From: Comamonadaceae bacterium
Lineage (GTDB): Bacteria; Pseudomonadota; Gammaproteobacteria; Burkholderiales; Burkholderiaceae_C
NCBI GenBank assembly: GCA_947374505.1
Contig: CANCCE010000096.1
Span: 1-9,513 of the forward strand
DNA: 9,513 nt
Direction of reading: 5' to 3'
The position numbers and the translations under genes are program-made. Under the pieces are notes generated by a model. The model searched no databases. It was not told where the DNA came from and saw only the letters and a list, made by a program, of their open reading frames with translations. Numbering within the stretch: position 1 is the stretch's first letter; each line of letters opens with the position of its first letter. Shown here one piece after another: positions 1-4,345 of this stretch.

Positions 1-76
1 TGGACTGCCGCGCTCCGCTCGCAGTGACGGAATTACTCCGCTTGCAGCGACGGAATTGCTGTGCTTGGAGTGACTC
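1..76 (-). repeat. Degenerate 23-bp tandem units of a dispersed intergenic repeat
   Basis: Positions 14-34 and 37-57 match at 19 of 21 bases with a 23-bp offset, and a third, more diverged unit follows at about 60-76. Read on the minus strand the units resemble CGTCACTGCGAGCGGAGC, followed at the window edge by GCGGCAGTCCA. This resembles the 'GTCATTGCGAGCG...GCAATCC' type of dispersed intergenic repeat that I recall from several bacterial genomes; that identification is from memory. The array lies just downstream of the Hpt gene stop and may continue off the left edge. I see no gene here. Function unknown. Confidence 0.55.
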
Positions 77-85
77 GGCGTTGGC

Positions 86-394
86 TCAGTTGACTGGGTT
101 GCCTTTGATCGCCTCCTGCAATAGCGCCTGCAATTTAGACAACGCTGCATTGATCCCAGCATCGCTGCAACACTCCGCGACACGGGCCGCCTCACCCAAC
201 GCCAGATAGCCATATGAACCCGCTGCACCGGCGAGTCGGTGCAGTTCAGCACGTTGCGTTTCGCTGCCGCGTGCCGCCAATGCAATGGCTGACCAGCGCG
301 CTGGCAAACCCTGAATAAAGTGGCGTTGTAAGGCCGCGAAACGCGATGGCACGCTGGCGCTTAGCACCGCAGCCTTAGCGTCATCGGGAACCAC
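86..394 (-). CDS. Hpt-domain phosphotransfer protein
   Basis: A 102-residue protein that looks like a stand-alone histidine phosphotransfer (Hpt) domain. Such proteins accept a phosphoryl group from one receiver Asp and pass it to another in a cytoplasmic multistep phosphorelay. The diagnostic segment is ELHRLAGAAGSYGY, with H52 as the predicted phosphorylated histidine followed by the usual small-residue helix. The rest is Ala/Leu-rich and compatible with a four-helix bundle, and the length is typical for a single Hpt domain. The start is GTG at 394, inside the end of the upstream receiver gene (14-nt overlap), with GGGA about 8 nt ahead; no in-frame ATG gives a better start. It is the last gene of a three-gene minus-strand operon (kinase, receiver, Hpt), so it probably exchanges phosphate with the CheY-like protein. 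The downstream partner is not visible. Confidence 0.85.
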   Translation of the reverse strand: MVPDDAKAAVLSASVPSRFAALQRHFIQGLPARWSAIALAARGSETQRAELHRLAGAAGSYGYLALGEAARVAECCSDAGINAALSKLQALLQEAIKGNPVN

Positions 395-773
395 GGCCGT
401 ATTCCCAATAAGGTTGGAGATCTCGCGCCAGCGTCATCGGGTCAAAGGGCTTGACTATCAGTCCGGCAGCGCCGTGTAACAGGAGCGACTCAAGTTCAGT
501 GGGCATCGCCTTGGCCGTCATAAAAACTACCGGGATATTTCGCATGACCGGCATTTTTCGCAACGCTTTCAAAACTTCCGGGCCACTGCGCCCAGGCATC
601 ATGACGTCGAGCAACACCAGGTCTGGCGCGAAGGCGGTGACGCTGGCCAAGGCCACACTGCCGTCAGCGCAGCACAGAACGTCGAGTTGGCCGACGGTGC
701 TCAGACTGAGCTCAACCAACAGGCGGATGTCGGGATCGTCTTCGACACACATCACACGGTTGAGTTTTTTCAT
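381..773 (-). CDS. Single-domain CheY-like response regulator
   Basis: A 130-residue receiver with no output domain. The full active site is visible: acidic cluster E11-D12-D13 (VEDDPD), phospho-acceptor D56 (LVLLDVMMPG), T86 (VVFMTAKAM) and K108 (LIVKPFDP). It should therefore be phosphorylated normally. The ATG overlaps the TGA of the sensor kinase in an ATGA arrangement and its own end overlaps the Hpt gene, implying translational coupling of all three. With no DNA-binding, GGDEF or EAL domain attached, it acts either through protein-protein contact, as CheY does, or as the middle carrier of a relay from kinase to Hpt. Family and chemistry are clear; target and physiological role are unknown. 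Its location beside the divergent cellulose operon is the only hint of a target. Confidence 0.95.
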   Translation of the reverse strand: MKKLNRVMCVEDDPDIRLLVELSLSTVGQLDVLCCADGSVALASVTAFAPDLVLLDVMMPGRSGPEVLKALRKMPVMRNIPVVFMTAKAMPTELESLLLHGAAGLIVKPFDPMTLARDLQPYWEYGRGSR

Positions 774-2242
774 GAGGCAAGCGGGTTCAAGGCCGGCCGA
801 TGCACGAGCGGGAGCGTCACGCTGAAGGATGCGCCAACGCTTCGATGCGTAACCGCTGCATCGGCGGCGATTTCCCCGCCCATGCGCTCGACCAACAAGC
901 GACTGATGTACAAACCCAGCCCGGTGTTGGCGTGCCCCCCGCGGTTGTCTCCTTCCGCTTTTGAGAACTGCTTGAACAGTTGGCTGTGAAAGCCAGCGGC
1001 AATGCCCGGGCCTCGGTCGATCACGCTGACGCGCAGTGCCGATGCTGTCTGCGCCAGCCTCAGCCGCACGACCTCGCCAGCCGGTGAGTGTTTGATGGCG
1101 TTTGACAGCAAGTTAGCCAAGACTTGCAAAAAACGATCGGTGTCCAGCTGGAGCTCTGTGTCGCCATGTTCGTCGATGCCTTCGGCTTCTAACTGCACGC
1201 TGAGACTGCTGGCATAGGCTTGACTGGCAACCAGCGCCTCTTGAAGCAGCGGCCCGACCGGCTGCATGCGTTGGTGCAAAACAAACTGGTCGCTCTGGAT
1301 CTTGGTCAGGTCAAGGATGTCGTCGATCAGGCGCGACAAACGCTTGCCGTTGCGTTGCGCCACTGTGGCTAGTTGCATGGCCGCGGCTGGCAAACTGCCC
1401 GCCGCACCGCCAGCCAATAGACCCAATGCACCCAACACCGAAGTCAGCGGCGTGCGCAGTTCGTGGCTGACGGTAGCGAGGAATTCGTTCTGCATCAGTT
1501 CAACCGCGCGACGCTCTGCCAGGTCGCGCAACAGCAGCGTGTAACGGACAACACCCTTCTCGCGCCATTCCATGTGCCGGATGTCGACCTCAAGCGAGCG
1601 ACCGTCAGTACAGAGAACAGTGCATTCACGTTGTGTCAGCAGTTCTGACAATGTCACACCAAGCCGGCTCAGAAAATCGTCGCCCCGCCAAGGGAATCCT
1701 TGGTCACTCGGGGGCCGCGGATCAAACAGCACGCGAGCAATGCTGTTCATGTCTTTAACGTGGCCGTTCACGTCCAGCGTGATGACTGCATCAGCGATGT
1801 TGTCAATGATGTCAAGTTGGCGCTGAGCTAAGCGCGCCAAACGCGATTGCAGCAACACCACGTCCGAGAAATACCGTAACTTGGCATCAAGCAAGGCGGC
1901 ATTGACAGCTCGCGGTAGGCAGTCATCTGCACCACTTTGCAGGGCTTGCATAACACGCTCATCGTTGTGTGAAGACGAGATGATGATCACTTTCAGCAGG
2001 CGGTCTTCATTGAGGCGTCGCAAGCGGCGCGTGAGCTCAAAGCCATCAAGGTCTGGGTTCTGTAGGTCCAGCAGCACCAAGTCGGGTTCATGGTCTTTAA
2101 CGTAGGCAATGGCTTCGCTACCACTTCGGGCTGTGTTCGCCTTGTGGCCGGAGGCCAGTGCCAGCGCGTGCAGCGTGGCAAGTGAATCAGCGCTGTCGGC
2201 CACCACCAACATGTCAAGCGGGAACGGAATAGTCATATTCAT
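770..2242 (-). CDS. Cytoplasmic hybrid sensor histidine kinase (REC-PAS-HisKA-HATPase)
   Basis: Numbering here is from a possible upstream TTG at 2266. I prefer the ATG at 2242 (residue 9, giving 490 aa), which has GGGTAA about 8 nt ahead. Domains in order: an N-terminal receiver (residues about 18-135, phospho-site D67 in LVLLDLQNPD), a PAS-like sensor region (about 145-250), a HisKA dimerisation domain with H268 (TVSHELRTPLTS), and an HATPase_c domain with N389 (NLLSNAIKHSP), DRGPGI (417-422) and NTGLGLYISR. No transmembrane segment or signal peptide is visible, so it should sense a cytoplasmic cue or take input through its receiver. That receiver is degenerate: one of the paired acidic residues is Ala (A23) and the usual Lys is Arg (R119). 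The gene is first in the minus-strand operon and transcribed away from the cellulose genes. The ligand is unknown. Confidence 0.93.
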   Translation of the reverse strand: MNMTIPFPLDMLVVADSADSLATLHALALASGHKANTARSGSEAIAYVKDHEPDLVLLDLQNPDLDGFELTRRLRRLNEDRLLKVIIISSSHNDERVMQALQSGADDCLPRAVNAALLDAKLRYFSDVVLLQSRLARLAQRQLDIIDNIADAVITLDVNGHVKDMNSIARVLFDPRPPSDQGFPWRGDDFLSRLGVTLSELLTQRECTVLCTDGRSLEVDIRHMEWREKGVVRYTLLLRDLAERRAVELMQNEFLATVSHELRTPLTSVLGALGLLAGGAAGSLPAAAMQLATVAQRNGKRLSRLIDDILDLTKIQSDQFVLHQRMQPVGPLLQEALVASQAYASSLSVQLEAEGIDEHGDTELQLDTDRFLQVLANLLSNAIKHSPAGEVVRLRLAQTASALRVSVIDRGPGIAAGFHSQLFKQFSKAEGDNRGGHANTGLGLYISRLLVERMGGEIAADAAVTHRSVGASFSVTLPLVHRPALNPLAS

Positions 2243-2298
2243 GGCAAATGTTACCCGAGTTTGCAATGTCGTAACAAACAGAAACTTTATCTAACTTG

Positions 2299-2315
2299 TA
2301 ATCACGGCGTGAGTA
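2299..2315. promoter_or_regulatory. Candidate operator palindrome
   Basis: TCACG and CGTGA are perfect inverted arms around a single G at 2307. Outward, after one mismatched pair, TA matches TA, giving a 17-bp imperfect palindrome. It sits in the divergent intergenic region, where a shared regulator could control both operons. It is not the CRP/Vfr arrangement (TGTGA-N6-TCACA) and I recognise no specific regulator. Short palindromes like this occur by chance, hence the low confidence. Confidence 0.25.
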
Positions 2316-2442
2316 ACGCAAAGCAGCCTAGTTAGGGTGATTGAGGCGCAACTCATGGGTGGTATGCGAGGCGTGACCGAGACAACAGCAGAGCTGAACA
2401 GGCACTTACTCATATATCAACATCATTATTTGTTATTGATAA

Positions 2443-2448
2443 AAGGAA
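2443..2448 (+). promoter_or_regulatory. Ribosome binding site fixing the bcsD start
   Basis: AAGGAA lies 8 nt before the ATG at 2457. It decides between this start and an in-frame GTG at 2337 that would add 40 residues with no family resemblance. The ATG start gives 156 residues, which I recall as the length of Komagataeibacter BcsD. Confidence 0.75.
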
Positions 2449-2456
2449 ATACTTTC

Positions 2457-2927
2457 ATGCTGAGCAACAAAAATATTGATTACAAAGTTAAGCGTCAAAC
2501 GTCACGGCATTGGCGCAATCTTTTAGCCGCAACAGCGCGTGAGATTTCAAGCCAGGAGTCGAAAGATGAACTGCGATCAATGATGGTTCGTATCGGTTAC
2601 AGATTCGCCAGTCAAACCAATATGCCTGAAGGCGAAACATTGGATGACTATGAGAAATTCATGTGCGCCGTTTGGGCAGATATGGACTGGGGTTGGGTTG
2701 AGTTACGCGACAGTGGTGACACCTTGCACATCACACACCACAGCTCAACCAATGGACGATTGACAAATGGCGCATTCAGTGACGCGTCTGATGACTGGGT
2801 TTCCAGTTTTCTAGAAGGTGTCTATCAGCAATGGATGAGCCGAATGGGTGCCGGCGAAAAACTGCGCATTAAACAGGCGAGTGAAGCTGATGAATTCGGA
2901 AGTATCGAATACTGCTTGAGCGTGTAA
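2457..2927 (+). CDS. bcsD: Cellulose synthase subunit D (BcsD)
   Basis: A 156-residue protein of the BcsD (AcsD) family. In Komagataeibacter this is a periplasmic ring-forming scaffold that aligns nascent glucan chains and promotes crystalline cellulose ribbons. Resemblances to that protein, recalled from memory, include the MDWGWVELRDSGDTLHITHH segment (compare INWGYVKLE...RIVHE) and DDWVSSFLEGVYQQW (compare WLAPVLEGLYGRW). The N-terminal LLAATAREI helix is also family-like. No Sec signal peptide is visible, as is usual for the family. It is the first gene of the plus-strand operon, 39 nt upstream of the BcsP-like gene. Base composition is less GC-rich than the 3' half of the operon. Its presence marks a type I (bcsD-containing) cellulose system. 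Confidence 0.92.
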   Translation: MLSNKNIDYKVKRQTSRHWRNLLAATAREISSQESKDELRSMMVRIGYRFASQTNMPEGETLDDYEKFMCAVWADMDWGWVELRDSGDTLHITHHSSTNGRLTNGAFSDASDDWVSSFLEGVYQQWMSRMGAGEKLRIKQASEADEFGSIEYCLSV

Positions 2928-2966
2928 TTTATAAATATTTTTATGAATTAAAAATAGGAGTTAAAC

Positions 2967-3575
2967 ATGGTCAATTCAACAGATATAAGCAAACTGTATA
3001 ACCTGATGGATGAAGATCCAGGGAAATATAAAGAAATGATGAATAACGAGCATCAGGTAAGGCAGGCCATGAGAAATTGGCCATTGGTGCGAGCGATGGC
3101 ATTGCCGTCTTTTGAGATACCACCGGTCTTGGTCGGTGAAAATTTTGATATGGGAACTACTGTCAAACAGATTGACAACCCGGTCAATGAGCAGATTATT
3201 AAAAATACTACACCGACAAAGGTCAATAAAAAACGTGTTGCCGTACACGCCGATACGATGGCTGATGCCACTTCATTCACTGCCGTCCCTTCCGCCTTTG
3301 ACGTGGAGAACGAGATGCAAGTGTCGAAGCCTATCTCATCCATCCAAAAACTCAAATCTGTCGTTGCATCAGAAGTTATTGATACTGTCTCTGCCAGTAA
3401 GGCGTTGAATATTGTTGATCTATCAAAACGGAATGTTAGAGCAACAGTCAACCCCCCCACGCAAGACAAACCTTTCCGCGAAGGACGGAAGCTGGCAAGT
3501 TTGTTCAGTCGACTTGAAGAAGGCCATCGATCGGATGACAAAAACGTCAATATATTGAAGTTGCGTCGGTCATGA
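2967..3575 (+). CDS. bcsP: BcsP-like cellulose biosynthesis accessory protein with BcsR-like N-terminus
   Basis: A 202-residue protein with three visible parts. Residues about 5-46 (DISKLYNLMDEDPGKY... through QAMRNWPLVRAM) resemble enterobacterial BcsR, whose C-terminal half I recall as REQLAAALKRWPLLAEF. BcsR partners BcsQ and the cytoplasmic face of the synthase in E. coli. Residues about 50-165 are polar, low in complexity and probably disordered. The C-terminus holds a short amphipathic motif, KLASLFSRLEEGHR (175-188). No signal peptide or transmembrane segment is seen, so it should be cytosolic. The start is supported by AGGAG at 2956-2960, 6 nt before the ATG, and the stop overlaps bcsQ as ATGA. 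The position between bcsD and bcsQ fits the betaproteobacterial bcsP; the name rests on context plus the N-terminal match. The gene is AT-rich (21 of 60 G+C at 3181-3240). Confidence 0.72.
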   Translation: MVNSTDISKLYNLMDEDPGKYKEMMNNEHQVRQAMRNWPLVRAMALPSFEIPPVLVGENFDMGTTVKQIDNPVNEQIIKNTTPTKVNKKRVAVHADTMADATSFTAVPSAFDVENEMQVSKPISSIQKLKSVVASEVIDTVSASKALNIVDLSKRNVRATVNPPTQDKPFREGRKLASLFSRLEEGHRSDDKNVNILKLRRS

Positions 3576-4345
3576 AAGTTATAGCTGTCGCATCAGGAAA
3601 AGGTGGCGTTGGCAAAACGACGCTTTGCGCCAACCTCAGCCGTGCCTTTAAAAGGCAAGGACACCCCGTCATTTCTGTAGACATGGATCCGCAAAACGGA
3701 CTTGGACTGCATTTCGGCCTGCCCACAAATCATATCAATGGTATTTCACGGGCGACCTTGTCAAGTGACGATTGGCGGGGTGCGATGTGGCGCTCGGAGC
3801 AAGGAGACGTGATTTTCCCGTACGGCTTGATCAATGATCTAGATCGAACGCTCTTCGAAAGCAAACTAGCAGATGACCCTGAACACCTATTGGTAAAACT
3901 TAAATTACTAAAGTTACCTGAGGATAGCTACGTTTTCCTGGATACCCCGCCTGGTGCATCGATTTATCAGCAACAGGCATTTGCTGCCTGCAACGTAGTT
4001 GTGTTGACTTTATTGCCCGATGCAGCTTCATTTGCAACGGCATATAAATATATTAAAAAAATTGAAACTGAATGCCATATCAGACCAGATTTCAAAGGCC
4101 ATATCGGTATCGTTAATCAGGTGGATCGTAGCCGACAGCTGAACAGTGACATGGCAGATCTTATGCGGAATGGACTTAATTTAACTAGGTTCTCGATCAT
4201 TCATCAGGACCAATCGATAGTTGAAGCTGCAGCCTTCGGTCAAGCAGTGCTTGACTACGATGCTGAATGCAGGGGTAGCCGTGATATAGAAAGTGCAGCT
4301 ACAACTCTTAAAGAATTAATGGCGGCAGCCAGGGTTGCCAATTGA
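3572..4345 (+). CDS. bcsQ: Cellulose synthase-associated MinD/ParA-like ATPase (BcsQ)
   Basis: A 257-residue SIMIBI-class ATPase (MinD/ParA/BcsQ). BcsQ is a cytosolic component needed for cellulose secretion in enterobacteria, where it associates with the synthase and has been reported at the cell pole. Visible motifs: a deviant Walker A, GKGGVGKTT, with signature lysine K10 and P-loop K15; the switch I region VDMDPQNGLGLHFG (36-49, with D39); and Walker B-like FLDTPPGA with D124. All key residues of an active dimerising ATPase are present, and the length is normal. The ATG overlaps the stop of the BcsP-like gene (ATGA) and the TGA overlaps the TTG start of bcsA (TTGA). Composition is low in GC (17 of 60 at 4021-4080). 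Confidence 0.95.
   Translation: MKVIAVASGKGGVGKTTLCANLSRAFKRQGHPVISVDMDPQNGLGLHFGLPTNHINGISRATLSSDDWRGAMWRSEQGDVIFPYGLINDLDRTLFESKLADDPEHLLVKLKLLKLPEDSYVFLDTPPGASIYQQQAFAACNVVVLTLLPDAASFATAYKYIKKIETECHIRPDFKGHIGIVNQVDRSRQLNSDMADLMRNGLNLTRFSIIHQDQSIVEAAAFGQAVLDYDAECRGSRDIESAATTLKELMAAARVAN

Larger units (their letters stand above)
2243..2456. promoter_or_regulatory. Divergent intergenic region between phosphorelay and cellulose operons
   Basis: These 214 bp separate two divergent operons, so both promoters probably lie here. The half nearest bcsD (about 2411-2456) is AT-rich. I looked for sigma-70 pairs on both strands and for a sigma-54 -24/-12 site and found only weak matches. Examples are TTGAGG-16-TATGCG on the plus strand, and TTGTTA-17-GTAACA on the minus strand; neither is strong enough to call. 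A short palindrome is listed separately. No RNA gene or riboswitch fold is evident. Confidence 0.6.

Noticed and set aside
24..209. Plus-strand open frame over the repeat and the end of the Hpt gene
   Set aside because: It consists of repeat sequence plus the antisense of the Hpt coding region and has no ribosome site.
2243..2266. Upstream TTG start for the sensor kinase, adding 8 residues
   Set aside because: The ATG at 2242 has a better-spaced GGGTAA and the receiver domain begins only after it.
2401..2418. Possible sigma-54 promoter (GGCAC) or TATATC -10 element before bcsD
   Set aside because: There is no GC at the -12 position for sigma-54, and no acceptable -35 element at 16-18 bp from TATATC.
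2337..2456. In-frame upstream extension of bcsD from a GTG at 2337
   Set aside because: No ribosome site, no family similarity in the extra 40 residues, and the ATG at 2457 has a good AAGGAA site and gives the usual BcsD length.
3452..3458. Run of seven C in the BcsP-like gene as a phase-variation tract
   Set aside because: Seven is short for a contingency locus, and the reading frame is open with the C-terminal motif and ATGA coupling intact.
2976..3550. Open frames on the minus strand opposite the BcsP-like gene
   Set aside because: They have Cys/Ser-rich composition with no recognisable domain and lie opposite a well-supported gene with its own ribosome site and operon coupling.
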